Part shown: positions 39,904-50,776 of the stretch, piece after piece
Layout: each line of letters starts with the position of its first letter
How positions within the stretch are numbered: the stretch's first letter is position 1
Made by a program: the position numbers and the translations under genes
The notes under the pieces: model-generated
Database searches by the model: none
What the model saw: only the letters and a program-made list of their open reading frames with translations
Told to the model about the DNA's origin: nothing
DNA from: Methanoregula sp.
Lineage (GTDB): Archaea; Halobacteriota; Methanomicrobia; Methanomicrobiales; Methanospirillaceae
Direction of reading: 5' to 3'
Assembly: GCF_028679125.1 (NCBI RefSeq)
Contig: NZ_JAJRCG010000002.1
Location: 186,001 to 250,000 of the forward strand
DNA length: 64,000 nucleotides

Positions 39904-42660
39904 TCATTGTTTCTCATGCAACACCAGGATAAACGTTGTCCCGGCCGTCCGGTCGAGTTCGATCGTCCCGTCCATCTGGTCGGTGAGGGTATTGACCAGC
40001 TGGAGCCCCAGTGAATGGGTGTTTTTCCAGTCCAGACTATCAGGAATCCCGATTCCATCGTCATGGAAATTGACGGTCAGGATGTGCTCCTCCTTTTTGA
40101 TGCTGATAGAGACTTCCCCTTCCCGCCCACCGGGGAATGCATACTTGAGTGAATTCGAGATCAGTTCGTTGATGATCAGGCCGAGCGGGATAGCGGTATT
40201 GATGTCCACATCCACATCGTGCATATCCAGCCTGAACCGGATGCCCCGGCCCTTTGCACCGTAAAACTGGAAGAGGCCGGTCCCGAGGAACGTGATATAT
40301 TCGTTGAGATCGATATGGGCGAGATCTTCTGACCGGTACAGTTTTTCGTGGACAAGGGCCATTGCCCTGACCCGGTTCTGGCTCTCCCGGAGCGCGGCGA
40401 GCGTGGGTTCATCCCTGATATACCGGGACTGGAGATTGAGGAGACTTGCAATGATCTGGAGGTTGTTTTTCACCCGGTGGTGGATCTCCTTGAGGAGCAG
40501 GGTCTTCTCATCAAGCGATGAACGGAGTTTGTCTTCAACCGTGAGCCTCTGGGCGTTCTCTTCCTCGAGCGCTTGGTTTGCCTTTGAAAGCGCTTCGGTC
40601 CGGTCAGCGATCCGTTGTTCGAGAACGGCGTTCAGCGATCGGATCTCCGATTCCATCAGACGGCGGTTGGTAATATCGAGGTTTACTCCCGTCAGCCGGA
40701 CGGGAACTCCCTGGCTATCGAACTCAACGATCTTTCCCCGGCCAAGTACCCACATCCAGCCCCCCTCTTTTGTCCTCATCCTGAACTCGATCTCGCAGAG
40801 TGGACGTTTTCTCTTGATCTGTTCATCAAGATCCGCAAGGATATGACTCCGTTCATCCGGGTGCATGAGCGCAGCCCACCTTTCAAAAGTGGCAGGAAAT
40901 TCACCGGGAGTGTACCCGAGCATGGTATAAAACCGGTCGCTGAACACCGCTTTTCCCGTAGGAAGATACCATTCCCAGAAGGCTGCACCGGCACCTTCAA
41001 GAGCCAGCCGGAGCCGTTCCTCGCTCTCCTGCAGGGCAGCCTCAGCCTCTTTCCTCTGCTGGATTGGGCGGGTTGTCACCACGATCCCGTTGATCCCGGG
41101 CTCATCGAGCAGGTTGGCCGCCAGGGCATCGACCCAGATGTAATCGCCATCAGCCTTCCGGATCCGGAATTCCGTTGGTATCCCTGGATTGGTCTTGTCA
41201 AAGACCTCCCTCAAATCATGGTTCACATGTTCGAGATCATCAGGATGGATATCATCCATGGGATTCCGGCCAATCAGATAGCCCGCCGGATAGCCGAGTA
41301 TCCTCTCTGCTGACGGGGACTCATAGACAATCCGGCCATCCTTATCGAGGATCCGTATGATATCCGATGAGTTCTGGATGAGGGCCCGGAACCGTATCTC
41401 GCTCTCGCGGAGTGCTTCATCAGCCCGTTTGCGGTCGGTAATATCAGTCAGCACATTCAGGGATGCAGGAGCACCATCAAATTCAATTCCGCACCCCCGG
41501 ATCATGACCGTAAGTCGCCCACCGGATTTTGTCAGGATCTCAATCTCGTACGGTGCGACCGGTTCGCCAAGCGAACGTTTCCTGATGGCAGATGATACCG
41601 GGTCCTGGTATTCCGTCGCAATGAACCTGCTTATAGGCTGGTTAAGAATCTCGTGCAGGGTATATCCGGTGATGTTCTGGGCAACCTGGTTCACGTAAAG
41701 GATAATGCCGCCACGATGAACGAGGATGAGATCGGGAACGCTCTCCAGCAGCGTACGGAATTTTATTTCATTCTCCTGAAGCGCCAACTCGGCATTTTTC
41801 CTGTCGGTGATATCCCGGATCACTTCGATGGCACCGGAAAGGTTCCCGGCAGCATCAACGAGGGGTGATGCCGTCCCCCAGAGGTGGGCACCCCGGCCCC
41901 CGTTCAGCATCGGACTGAATACCTCGGCTATAATTTTCTGGCCATCCCTGTTCACGTACACATAGTCTTCCCTGACATCCTGATCGTCTTTAAAGATGAG
42001 ATCGACAAGGATCGGCCTCTGTATCCCGTAAAACGGGAGGCTGTACTCATGATCACCTTTTCCCAGCATATCGGCAGCGGCGACACCGGTCAGCCCTTCC
42101 ATCGCGTTGTTCCACGCGATCACCGTCCCGTTCTTATCAATGGCAAGTACCGGGTCCGGCAGGAATGCAAGAATGTCGGCAAGACGTTTTTGGGAGTCCC
42201 GCACCGCTGTTTCAGCCCGCATCCTCTCCTGGAGATTCTCCCAGAAACGGAGTGCCTTGCGGGAGATATTCGGCAGATCCTCAAACACGGTCGCAGACTT
42301 GACAATGTAATCAACGGCCCCGGACTTCATGATCTCAACAGCGAGGCGTTCATCACCGTACCCGGTCATGACAATCAGGGGAATCGTCACTGCATCGTTC
42401 ACGCGGGAAAGGATGTCGATACCTTTGCCATCCGGAAGATTCCAGTCGGAGATGATAAGGTCCGGAGGATCGTGCCCGGTGATCTCCCGTGCCTGCGCTA
42501 TCGATCCCGCGATCGAGATCCGGAACTTTTCCCGATCGTCCCTGAATGCCCGGAGAATGAGATCCCGGTGATCCTGATCATCCTCAATGATCAGGATATG
42601 AATGGGTGTTGCCCGTGTTCCGGATGGTTCTGGAGATGCCGTACCCGCATGCCCCCAAAA
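39904..42660 (-). CDS. REC-PAS(n)-HisKA_2 histidine kinase; start codon unresolved
   Basis: Supplied ORF starts at GTG 42402, inside a receiver domain. In-frame codons back to TAG at 42661-42663 encode the missing receiver half ([27 protein letters not shown]...[22 protein letters not shown]). Kinase core [17 protein letters not shown] and HATPase. Confidence 0.85.
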   Translation of the reverse strand, partial: FWGHAGTASPEPSGTRATPIHILIIEDDQDHRDLILRAFRDDREKFRISIAGSIAQAREITGHDPPDLIISDWNLPDGKGIDILSRVNDAVTIPLIVMTGYGDERLAVEIMKSGAVDYIVKSATVFEDLPNISRKALRFWENLQERMRAETAVRDSQKRLADILAFLPDPVLAIDKNGTVIAWNNAMEGLTGVAAADMLGKGDHEYSLPFYGIQRPILVDLIFKDDQDVREDYVYVNRDGQKIIAEVFSPMLNGGRGAHLWGTASPLVDAAGNLSGAIEVIRDITDRKNAELALQENEIKFRTLLESVPDLILVHRGGIILYVNQVAQNITGYTLHEILNQPISRFIATEYQDPVSSAIRKRSLGEPVAPYEIEILTKSGGRLTVMIRGCGIEFDGAPASLNVLTDITDRKRADEALRESEIRFRALIQNSSDIIRILDKDGRIVYESPSAERILGYPAGYLIGRNPMDDIHPDDLEHVNHDLREVFDKTNPGIPTEFRIRKADGDYIWVDALAANLLDEPGINGIVVTTRPIQQRKEAEAALQESEERLRLALEGAGAAFWEWYLPTGKAVFSDRFYTMLGYTPGEFPATFERWAALMHPDERSHILADLDEQIKRKRPLCEIEFRMRTKEGGWMWVLGRGKIVEFDSQGVPVRLTGVNLDITNRRLMESEIRSLNAVLEQRIADRTEALSKANQALEEENAQRLTVEDKLRSSLDEKTLLLKEIHHRVKNNLQIIASLLNLQSRYIRDEPTLAALRESQNRVRAMALVHEKLYRSEDLAHIDLNEYITFLGTGLFQFYGAKGRGIRFRLDMHDVDVDINTAIPLGLIINELISNSLKYAFPGGREGEVSISIKKEEHILTVNFHDDGIGIPDSLDWKNTHSLGLQLVNTLTDQMDGTIELDRTAGTTFILVLHEKQ

Positions 42661-43116
42661 CTAATCCTTTATCGGTTTTGCATTCCAGCCCAGCCAGTAG
42701 AACCCGAGATCCTTCATCAACCGGGTGAATGTCTTGAAATCCAGAGGTTTTACAACGTAACTGTTTGCATGATAATCATAAGACTGGGCAATGTCGCTTT
42801 CAGCATCGGAACTGGTGAGGATGACTACCGGGATCCGGAGGAGATCCGGGGCAGTCTTGATGGTTTTTAAGACTTCAAGCCCGTCAACACGGGGGAGCCG
42901 GAGATCCAGGAGCACGAGGTTCGGAGGGGGATTTTTCCCTGTATCCGCATATGCTCCCCGGTTGAAAAGATAGTCAAGGGCCTTCTCACCATCAGATACA
43001 TGGTGGATCGTGTTCGCCACCTGCTGGTCCCGCATACCACGGATGACCAGTTCGGCATGATCTTCATTGTCCTCAACGAGCAGGATATGGAGAGGCTCCC
43101 CGGTCAGTTCAGCCAT
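42661..43116 (-). CDS. Single-domain response regulator (Rcp1-like)
   Basis: HILLVEDNEDHAELVIRGM...NLVLLDLRLPRVDGLEVL...VVILTSSDAESDI...SYVVKPLDFKTF. Confidence 0.95.
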   Translation of the reverse strand: MAELTGEPLHILLVEDNEDHAELVIRGMRDQQVANTIHHVSDGEKALDYLFNRGAYADTGKNPPPNLVLLDLRLPRVDGLEVLKTIKTAPDLLRIPVVILTSSDAESDIAQSYDYHANSYVVKPLDFKTFTRLMKDLGFYWLGWNAKPIKD

Positions 43117-43133
43117 AGAAGTCTCTCTTATAT

Positions 43134-44402
43134 TTAACGGGTATTATTGTTATCGGTTCCCGTGACCCCGACAACCGGCAGGGTGAACCGGAACGTGGTG
43201 CCGTTCCCGATCCCATCGGATTCCGCCCAGATCTTCCCGCCATGCACTTCAATGATACGCCGGACAATGGCCAGGCCGACCCCGGTGCCTGGCGTGCTGG
43301 CATCCAGTTTCTCAAAGAGGTTGAAGATCCGCTCGAGATACTGCGGTTCGATCCCCATGCCATTGTCCTGCACGAAGAAGACCGGGTCTCCCCCCTGCAT
43401 ATTCACCCCGATCCGGATGACCGGATCGGGCTGGTCGCCCCGGAACCTGATAGCATTCTCCATCAGGTTGAGGAGGACTTCCCTCATGCGGGTATGATCA
43501 ACGTTCACGACCGGAAGATCCGGTGCAATCTCCACACGAATGCTTTGATCGTCAAGAGGCCTGGCAAGATAATCCATTACCTCGTGAGCAATAATCCCAA
43601 ACCCGATGCGTTCCGGTTTGCCCACATTCTGTCCGGCACGGGAGAGTTTCAGCAGGTCGGACAGGAGTTCATCGAGTCTGTCCACTGCGGTGGATATGCG
43701 ATGCGCATGGTTAAGGAGTCCGGCAGTGTCACTGCTCCCTTGAGAGATCTCATCCTCGATCATACCGGAAAAACCCTGGATGGTAACAAGCGGGCTCCGG
43801 AGTTCATGGGACACCGTGTAGGTGAACCGGGCAAGTTCAGCGTTCTTCTGTTCAAGTTCCCGGATCACGGTCTCCCGCTGTTTCTCTGCGGTTTTCCGCT
43901 CGGCAATTTCCGCTTCGAGTTGCAGTACTTTTTTCTCGAGTTTGCGGAACAATACCTCGTTATACTGGCGCAGTACTTCCATCTCGTCCCCGAGCGGATG
44001 TATCGGGAAGATCGGTTTGTCACGTGCACGGGATGATGCCTCAAGAACGTTACGCACCTCTTTAATAAGGATCTCCGGCTTCTGCGGTTTGATGATGAAC
44101 CGCTCTGCCCCGAGACTGTAGGCAAACTGCTCATCTTTGACATCGATGTAGGTTGCGGTATAAAAGATGAACGGGATCTGTTTCAGATGCTCATCTGCTT
44201 TCCACTGACGGCAGAGTTCAAACCCGTCCATTACCGGCATCAAGATGTCGGTGATGAGAAGGTCCGGAGGTGTTTTTCCCGCAACTGCGAGGGCGTCAGC
44301 CCCGTTGACTGCAGATATCACGTCATACCCGTTTCCTTTCAGGATCGATTCCAGGAGGTAGAGGTTGGGCGGGTGATCATCCACGATGAGGATCCGGGTC
44401 AT
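43134..44402 (-). CDS. Hybrid REC-histidine kinase (HisKA)
   Basis: [24 protein letters not shown]; HisKA RFTYTVSHELRSPLVTIQGF; HATPase VLLNLMENAIRFRG, DNGMGIEP. Confidence 0.95.
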   Translation of the reverse strand: MTRILIVDDHPPNLYLLESILKGNGYDVISAVNGADALAVAGKTPPDLLITDILMPVMDGFELCRQWKADEHLKQIPFIFYTATYIDVKDEQFAYSLGAERFIIKPQKPEILIKEVRNVLEASSRARDKPIFPIHPLGDEMEVLRQYNEVLFRKLEKKVLQLEAEIAERKTAEKQRETVIRELEQKNAELARFTYTVSHELRSPLVTIQGFSGMIEDEISQGSSDTAGLLNHAHRISTAVDRLDELLSDLLKLSRAGQNVGKPERIGFGIIAHEVMDYLARPLDDQSIRVEIAPDLPVVNVDHTRMREVLLNLMENAIRFRGDQPDPVIRIGVNMQGGDPVFFVQDNGMGIEPQYLERIFNLFEKLDASTPGTGVGLAIVRRIIEVHGGKIWAESDGIGNGTTFRFTLPVVGVTGTDNNNTR

Positions 44403-44791
44403 CCATCAGCACCCCGTGGACTATCCGCAGGAATGAACTGACTGATCTCTTCCGTAAACGTTTTAGGGTTGATGGGCTTCTCGATATACCCGTTGCACCC
44501 GGCGGCAAGTGCCTTCTCCCGGTCACCGGCCATCGCGTAGGAAGTGAGGGCGACAATGGGTATTGATCGCACCTTTGCGATCTTCCTCAACTCCTGTGCG
44601 GTCGTGTACCCGTCCATGACCGGGAGCTGGATATCGAGAAGGATAAGGTCGGGCATCTCCCGCGCTGCCAGATCAATTCCTTCCCTGCCGTCATGCGCCC
44701 GGACCGTTGAATATCCTTTTGCACTCATGATATAATTGACCAGGTAGAAGTTCTGGTCATTGTCCTCGATATAAAGCACTTTTATTGTCAT
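44399..44791 (-). CDS. Single-domain response regulator
   Basis: [18 protein letters not shown]...[20 protein letters not shown]...VALTSYAM...[12 protein letters not shown]; 4-nt overlaps with both neighbours. Confidence 0.95.
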   Translation of the reverse strand: MTIKVLYIEDNDQNFYLVNYIMSAKGYSTVRAHDGREGIDLAAREMPDLILLDIQLPVMDGYTTAQELRKIAKVRSIPIVALTSYAMAGDREKALAAGCNGYIEKPINPKTFTEEISQFIPADSPRGADG

Positions 44792-46704
44792 GATGTCTTC
44801 TTCTCCTCCGTTAAGGTGAACCAGAACGTGCTGCCCCGGCCCGGCTCGCTCTCCACGCCAACAGTCCCGCCCATAAGGGTGACGAGCTTCTTGGAGATGG
44901 AGAGACCAAGGCCGGTACCTTCATACTGCCGGGTCAAGCCGGACTGTATCTGCGTGAACGGCCGGAACAGGTTGTCCAGATCTTCCTTTCGCAACCCGAT
45001 ACCGGTGTCCGTGACGCTGATCCGGATTTCACCCCCGGAAACAACGCATGCGATCCTGATCTTCCCTTCATTGGTGAATTTGATGGCATTGCTCAGAAGA
45101 TTGAGGAGGACCTGCTCCACTCTGCGGCTGTCCGCCCGGACCGACCCGACATCCGGTGCGATCTCCAGTTCCAGCGCGAGATGTTTTGCCTCGGCCATCG
45201 GTCGGACTGATCGCGAAACCTTCTCGATCACCGGTCGGAGTTCAAACGTTTCGCTGGCGATCTTCAGTTGCCCGGCCTCGATCTTGGAGATGTCCAGGAC
45301 ATCGTTGATGAGGGCAAGAAGGTGTTCGGAACTGTCGGATACCATGCCCAGCTGCTTCTTCTGTTCCTCGTTTAATGGCCCGGCCATCTCCTGAAGCAGG
45401 ATGCCCGAGAACCCGATGATCGAGTTGAGTGGCGTGCGAAGCTCATGCGACATGGTAGCAAGGAATGCGGATTTGAGCCGGTCTGCCGATTCGGCAGCTT
45501 CTTTTGCCTGGGCGAGTTCACGGGTGCGCTCGGCGACGATCTCCTCCAGGTGGTCCCGGTAGGCTTCCAGTTCGACCATGGCCTGTTTCCGGCCCTGCTC
45601 TTCCGTGTGGATCTTTTCAACCATCGCCTTGAACGAACAGGCAAGGCTCCCGATCTCCCCGGCGCCCCGGGTCTCTATCGCCTGGTCCAGATCGCCGGTC
45701 TCGGCAATCTTCCGGCTCACGTCCGTCAGGTTTGAGAGCGGGCGGATGACGGTGTAGTTGAGGGCGATCAGGGTAATTATGCTGAGCAGTACGAGGGCCA
45801 GGATGACGAAGAGAAGGATCCGCAGGATAGAGTTGTTGATCTCCTTTTCGATGGTACTGAACGGGACAAAGGTTCCGATCTTCCACCCCAGCTCAGGCGA
45901 GGTATAATACATCAGGTAGGTCCCGTTGAGGACCAGTACACCCTCTTTCGTGGTGAGAAACGCAGGCGCCTGGTCCCCGAGGATAATGCTGATATCTTTG
46001 AAGTGAAGGGAAGAATTACGGCATGCAAGAATCGTGCCCTTCTGGTCGACAAGGATCATCTCCCCGCCATCCACGCTGCCAACCGAGGTGATATAACCGG
46101 TCAGATTGACAAGGGTAATATCCGCACCAACTACCCCGATCATGGTGCCGTTCCGGTCAAGGACTGGGGTTACAATCCCGATGTTCACATCGTCTGTAGT
46201 GACTGCCTGGTAGGGATCGGTAACGGAGACCTGTCCGGGGTGTTCCTTTGCCAGGATATACCAGGGGCGGTCGCGGGGGTCATACTGCGTTGGGCGAGCC
46301 CGGGGATATGACCTGACAGATGCCCCGTTCTCCCGGCCCATATAGACCGAGCTGACATAGGGATGCGTGGTCTGATAATCCCGGAAGGTATCGATGATCT
46401 CCTGTTCCTGGGGCGTGTAAGCATACCGGAAAGTCTCCTGGGATGCGTTCAGGAAACTGGTAAACCGGGAATCGTCCCGTGTCTGGACATTATCGTTCAG
46501 TGACAGGGCAAGGACATCGTATTTTGCTTCCCCGATAAAATTGGAGAGGGCAAAATCAATATGTCTGAGCTGGGTGATGGAATCTCCGGAAATGGATTCA
46601 AGGTTCTGTTTCTGGAGGGTTGAAGGGAGAACTCCGCCAATCAGCACCAGTACCAGTACCGCAATGCACGAGTACAGGATCATGACCCGGGACTGGAGTT
46701 TCAT
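44788..46704 (-). CDS. Membrane sensor histidine kinase (dCache-HAMP-HisKA-HATPase)
   Basis: N-terminal TM, Cache-like domain, HAMP ([25 protein letters not shown]), [18 protein letters not shown], HATPase. Confidence 0.95.
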   Translation of the reverse strand: MKLQSRVMILYSCIAVLVLVLIGGVLPSTLQKQNLESISGDSITQLRHIDFALSNFIGEAKYDVLALSLNDNVQTRDDSRFTSFLNASQETFRYAYTPQEQEIIDTFRDYQTTHPYVSSVYMGRENGASVRSYPRARPTQYDPRDRPWYILAKEHPGQVSVTDPYQAVTTDDVNIGIVTPVLDRNGTMIGVVGADITLVNLTGYITSVGSVDGGEMILVDQKGTILACRNSSLHFKDISIILGDQAPAFLTTKEGVLVLNGTYLMYYTSPELGWKIGTFVPFSTIEKEINNSILRILLFVILALVLLSIITLIALNYTVIRPLSNLTDVSRKIAETGDLDQAIETRGAGEIGSLACSFKAMVEKIHTEEQGRKQAMVELEAYRDHLEEIVAERTRELAQAKEAAESADRLKSAFLATMSHELRTPLNSIIGFSGILLQEMAGPLNEEQKKQLGMVSDSSEHLLALINDVLDISKIEAGQLKIASETFELRPVIEKVSRSVRPMAEAKHLALELEIAPDVGSVRADSRRVEQVLLNLLSNAIKFTNEGKIRIACVVSGGEIRISVTDTGIGLRKEDLDNLFRPFTQIQSGLTRQYEGTGLGLSISKKLVTLMGGTVGVESEPGRGSTFWFTLTEEKKTS

Positions 46705-46786
46705 AAGTATTGCTGAATTCTTTTAAACCGATATAAGTGTATCTGCCCTCTGGCCGCGGGAATTATCCGGAAGGATCGCTCTTCTT

Positions 46787-48331
46787 TTAAAAACGGTATG
46801 TCCCTGACGGTATCGTAATCTCAAACCGTGCACCGTTGCCAGGAGTACCCGTCTCTTGAATGGTCATGCCGGATAAGGTGAGAAATTCCCGGACAAAGAA
46901 CAATCCGAATTTACCCTCACCCGCTACGTACCGGTCAAAAATACGGGATTTCTGGTCGAAGGGAATGCCGATACCATCATCCTCACAGAATACTACGATT
47001 CCATCCGGTGTTTCCCGGCAGCCAAAGAAAATGCGGGTGATCTTCCCGCCATGGTTTATGGCATTGTGAATGAGATTGTAAAAAACCCGTTCAATAAGGG
47101 GATCGGTATAGATCTCCAGTCCGTTTAAATCACTTACCAGGGATACATCATGCTTCTGGCTTATGCGGGACAACTGCATCCGGATTACCGGTTCCAGGGG
47201 GATCCAGCAGGACTGATCCACTCCCATCTGCTGGTATTCCTTCGTGTTTTTAATCAGGTCATGGATCGACTTCAGAAGCAAGCGTTCTTTTTCAATAACC
47301 TGCAGCTGGTCTGGTTCATGTACATAGTTTTTAGTCAGTTCGACATATCCCCGGAGTCCGGTCACTTTATTCTGGATATCCTGGTAGGTCACATCATTCA
47401 TAAGGGTGAGTTTGCGGTTCGTGAGCTGGATCTTCTCTTCAGCCCGTTTACGTTCCGTAATGTCCCGTACGATTGCCCACATTCCTGATGGCTGTCCGGT
47501 CTCATCCCGGATCAGGGATACCCGTAACTCTATGGGGAAGACCGTTCCGTCTTTTTTCCGGTGCTCTTTCTCGTACACGGAAGAATAGCCCTGTGGCAGG
47601 ATTTGCGTTTCAATGATGGACTGGTCAGATGCATGCCATTTTTCCGGGGTCAGATCCCTGTAGGTCAACCGGGCCAGTTCCTCATCGGAATATCCGAGCA
47701 TCTCCCTGAATGAATGATTATATTCCTGGATCTGCCCGGCCATATTGACCCGTATGAACGCATCCATCATGCTCTCGTACAGTTTCCGGTACCGGGTCTC
47801 GGACCGGAGCAGATCCTCTTCGGTCTGACGGTGCCCGGTAATTTCAGCCTCCAGCTGCAATACTTTCTTTTCCAGCTTCCGGAACAATACTTCGTTATAT
47901 TCCTGCAGGATCTCACGGTCATTTCCGAAAGGCCGGGCCGGATGTGTTACAGCCCTTTGGCTCACTTCCTCAAGCACCTCGCTAATCTCGTTGATAAAAA
48001 CATCGGGTTTCTGGGGTTTGACCATGAACCGGTCTGCCCCGAGGCTCATGGCGAACCGCTCGTCTTTCGGATCGGTGTAGGTTGCGGTATAAAAGATAAA
48101 GGGGATCTGCTTCAGCTGCTTATCCGCTTTCCACTGCCGGCAGAGTGCAAAACCGTCCATGACCGGCATCAGGATGTCGGTTATGATCAGGTCCGGCGGA
48201 TTTTTTCGTGCCGCATCCAGTGCTTCAACACCATTATGAGCGGAGACCACTTCGAAATGGCGGCCCTTGAGGATCGATTCCAGCAGGTACAGGTTCTGCG
48301 GGTTGTCATCGGCAATGAGGATGCGGGTCAT
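46787..48331 (-). CDS. REC-PAS histidine-kinase-like protein with Gln at the expected phospho-acceptor position
   Basis: ATG at 48331: MTRILIADDNPQNLYLLESILKG; PAS; DHp-like LTLMNDVTYQDIQNKVTGLRGYVEL; HATPase (RVFYNLIHNAINHG, EDDGIGIPF). Confidence 0.9.
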   Translation of the reverse strand: MTRILIADDNPQNLYLLESILKGRHFEVVSAHNGVEALDAARKNPPDLIITDILMPVMDGFALCRQWKADKQLKQIPFIFYTATYTDPKDERFAMSLGADRFMVKPQKPDVFINEISEVLEEVSQRAVTHPARPFGNDREILQEYNEVLFRKLEKKVLQLEAEITGHRQTEEDLLRSETRYRKLYESMMDAFIRVNMAGQIQEYNHSFREMLGYSDEELARLTYRDLTPEKWHASDQSIIETQILPQGYSSVYEKEHRKKDGTVFPIELRVSLIRDETGQPSGMWAIVRDITERKRAEEKIQLTNRKLTLMNDVTYQDIQNKVTGLRGYVELTKNYVHEPDQLQVIEKERLLLKSIHDLIKNTKEYQQMGVDQSCWIPLEPVIRMQLSRISQKHDVSLVSDLNGLEIYTDPLIERVFYNLIHNAINHGGKITRIFFGCRETPDGIVVFCEDDGIGIPFDQKSRIFDRYVAGEGKFGLFFVREFLTLSGMTIQETGTPGNGARFEITIPSGTYRF

Positions 48332-48449
48332 GTATAGCCGGTCCCTGAGATCAATCGGTGATCCGTACTTATTCCATGAACATGTTAACGTTTCTGATAG
48401 TATGGCGATCTCACCAGCGATGTTCGATTCACATACCCGGGTCCAGAGT

Positions 48450-48735
48450 CCGGCACGTCCAAAGGATCGATCGTTATCAGCATCGCCATGAGCGGCCGGC
48501 AGCGTGAACCGTATGGGGGTTTCCTTCCCCGCCCCTCCGATACCGGTCCCGGACCGAGACGATAGGCATCTACCCGCAGGTTTCCGCGTTGCTGCGGATA
48601 CTTGGATGGGGCTCGTCACTGATGAACTTGACTGCGGTCTCGATCAGGTTGATCATGACCTCGCGGATCCGGACACGGTCAACGTTTACTACCGGAAGAT
48701 CCGGTATTTCTCCCGATGGCGGTACTGTCTTCCCT
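48450..48735 (-). pseudogene. Decayed fragment of a histidine kinase ATPase domain
   Basis: Minus-strand frame between stop codons reads PSGEIPDLPVVNVDRVRIREVMINLIETAVKFISDEPHPSIRSNAETCG*, matching APDLPVVNVDHTRMREVLLNLMENAIRFRGDQPDPVIRIGVNMQGG of 43134..44402. A separate frame gives GTGIGGAGKETPIRFTLPAAHG, like GIGNGTTFRFTLPVVG. Confidence 0.8.
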
Positions 48736-48897
48736 TATCACGGACGGGGTATATACATTGCCGAAAATAAACAGGAGTTTTTTAAAAAGAATACAACAAA
48801 GTGGTGAAGATCGTTGGCTCATTGCTATAATCTGCATTCCGTACAGAAAATACGGATCGATTGTAACTGACCGGGCTGTATCCGGCACCGTCACAGC

Positions 48898-49449
48898 CTA
48901 CCCGGTATCGATCACCGTATCCACGAACGTGGTCAGCTGGTTCATCAGCATCGGGTCGAGCCCCTTCTCCGTGGCAAGAAATATGCCGGAGATATCCATG
49001 AGCCGGAGCTTGTTCGTCACAAAGTGGATGAACTTTGAGATGTTCGGAGACGAGAGGTAGATGAGCAGGGTACTGATGGAATCAAAGAGGATACAGACCT
49101 TCTCTTCGGACCGCTCCTTTAAGATTTCCGTCACCGCAATGCCCAGGTCCGTAAGATTGGCAGGATTATTGATGAACCTGACAATCCCGGGAATCTCCTT
49201 CGCGGAACCGATCGAATTGCGTGTCACGGCATCGATGAACGAGACTTTTGACAGGTTGACACCCTGCTCGCCGTACAACTTCGTGAGGATACTGTAGGGG
49301 AAGTTGGTGGTGATGACGACCGTATGATACCCGAGATCAGATACCTCCTTGATCAGGTCGATGTTGCGCTGCCGGATATTCCCCGGGGTTGCAAGGATGA
49401 GGAAGATCCGTTTCCGGGCAAGCTCATCAGGGTTGACGATCAATGGCAC
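48898..49449 (-). CDS. RecA/KaiC-like superfamily protein with degenerate P-loop
   Basis: GTG at 49449: VPLIVNPDELARKRIFLILATPGNIRQRNIDLIKE...KVCILFDSISTLLIYLSS...RLMDISGIFLATEKGLD. Confidence 0.65.
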   Translation of the reverse strand: MPLIVNPDELARKRIFLILATPGNIRQRNIDLIKEVSDLGYHTVVITTNFPYSILTKLYGEQGVNLSKVSFIDAVTRNSIGSAKEIPGIVRFINNPANLTDLGIAVTEILKERSEEKVCILFDSISTLLIYLSSPNISKFIHFVTNKLRLMDISGIFLATEKGLDPMLMNQLTTFVDTVIDTG

Positions 49450-49453
49450 CTGA

Positions 49454-50464
49454 TCACCCCTCGAGGAATTTCCGGTACGCCTCGGGAATCTCACTATTCT
49501 TTTCGAGAATTGCTTTCTGGAACTCCTGGACATTGGTTGCGATCTGTGCGGCATTGCGAACCTGGGCATCGAGAAGCATGGCGATCTCATCCAGGGATAA
49601 CTTCCGGTCGTGGATCAGATGGGTAATATCCAGGAGGTTGTCCCGGATGATCCCCACCGGTTGCTTGATCCGCATCGCCATCTCCGTCATGTAGGCGAGC
49701 AGTGCCTCCTCGGCCTTCTTCTGTTCCGTGATGTCGCGGCCGATGGCGATCGCGAACTGCTGACTGTCCTCCCCGATCTGCCGGGTGTTCCACGATATGA
49801 CGCGGGATTCCCCGGTTTTTGTCCGGATCCGTGTCTCAAAGTTCGCGAAATAACTCTTTGTCGAGATGATCCCGGTAATCTGGCGAGTCAGGGTTCTGCG
49901 GTATTCAGGGTCGGGATACAGATTTTTCCAGATATCGCGGCTGCCGATAACCTCAGCACGGGAATAACCGGTAATCTCCTCTGCGGCTTTGTTCCACACG
50001 GCAATCGTTCCTCCGGATTCCATCACCGTGATCAGGACATTGGCATTCTCAATGACACTGTCGCGGAATGCATCGAGTTCCCGGAGTCTTGTGATGTCCT
50101 GCCCTGCTGTAACGATTATGGGTCCGGACTTATGGGTCGACTCCTTGGTGTTCCAGAGGATGATACGGGAAGCTCCCGAACGGGTCGTGATGATCGTCTC
50201 AAAATTCTCGAAATATTTTTTTCCGGTAAGGATGGTGGCAATCTGCTGCGTCACCGTGTCACGGTACTCTTTTTTGGGATAGAGTTTCTTCCAGATCGTT
50301 GTCTTCCCGATCACCTCTTCTTTGGAATACCCGGTGATATTCTCTGCTGCCTGGTTCCAGACAAGGATCTTCCCGGACTTTTCCATCACCGTGATCATCA
50401 CCAGCGCATTCTCTAGGATGCCTGCCTCGATGCATCCCGGTTCCTCCCTGTTCGTCGTGGTCAT
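49454..50464 (-). CDS. PAS-PAS signalling protein with truncated DHp-like tail and no ATPase domain
   Basis: Two PAS domains (NALVMITVMEKSGKILVWNQAAENITGYSKEEVIG; NVLITVMESGGTIAVWNKAAEEITGYSRAEVIG), then YMTEMAMRIKQPVGIIRDNLLDITHLI; ends without N/G boxes. Confidence 0.85.
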   Translation of the reverse strand: MTTTNREEPGCIEAGILENALVMITVMEKSGKILVWNQAAENITGYSKEEVIGKTTIWKKLYPKKEYRDTVTQQIATILTGKKYFENFETIITTRSGASRIILWNTKESTHKSGPIIVTAGQDITRLRELDAFRDSVIENANVLITVMESGGTIAVWNKAAEEITGYSRAEVIGSRDIWKNLYPDPEYRRTLTRQITGIISTKSYFANFETRIRTKTGESRVISWNTRQIGEDSQQFAIAIGRDITEQKKAEEALLAYMTEMAMRIKQPVGIIRDNLLDITHLIHDRKLSLDEIAMLLDAQVRNAAQIATNVQEFQKAILEKNSEIPEAYRKFLEG

Positions 50465-50776
50465 CGTCTTCCCCTGTCATCCATGGTGGCATCACCGGAT
50501 AGTGGGGATATATCCCGGGAGATTATATAATCATGTGAGCGGGGGAAACGCGGACTCCTGCCGGGAGAGCCGGATCACTCTCCCGTTTTTTATCGTTCAG
50601 GGATCCTATGCGCATAACCTGAAGGTTACAGGATTGATCTGCCGGTATCAACAGAATATATTATAAAACACGATCGATTTTTATTCACACATGATTCCCG
50701 ATTGTTGTCTGCACATGACCTTTCCGTTCCCTGGCCCGTTTCCTGCTTTGGATAAGTCCGGGCCGGTATCCGATCC

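Noticed and set aside
42661-42663. TAG as a confident pyrrolysine codon
   Set aside because: No pylT/pylS or Pyl-dependent methyltransferase context in this window, and other explanations (non-AUG start, indel) remain equally open; kept only as a hypothesis.
41884-42870. 328-aa plus-strand ORF across the kinase/RR junction
   Set aside because: Antisense to receiver and PAS coding sequence that has clear motifs on the minus strand.
48504-48770. Plus-strand 88-aa ORF
   Set aside because: The minus strand here carries the recognisable kinase remnant, so this is a shadow frame.
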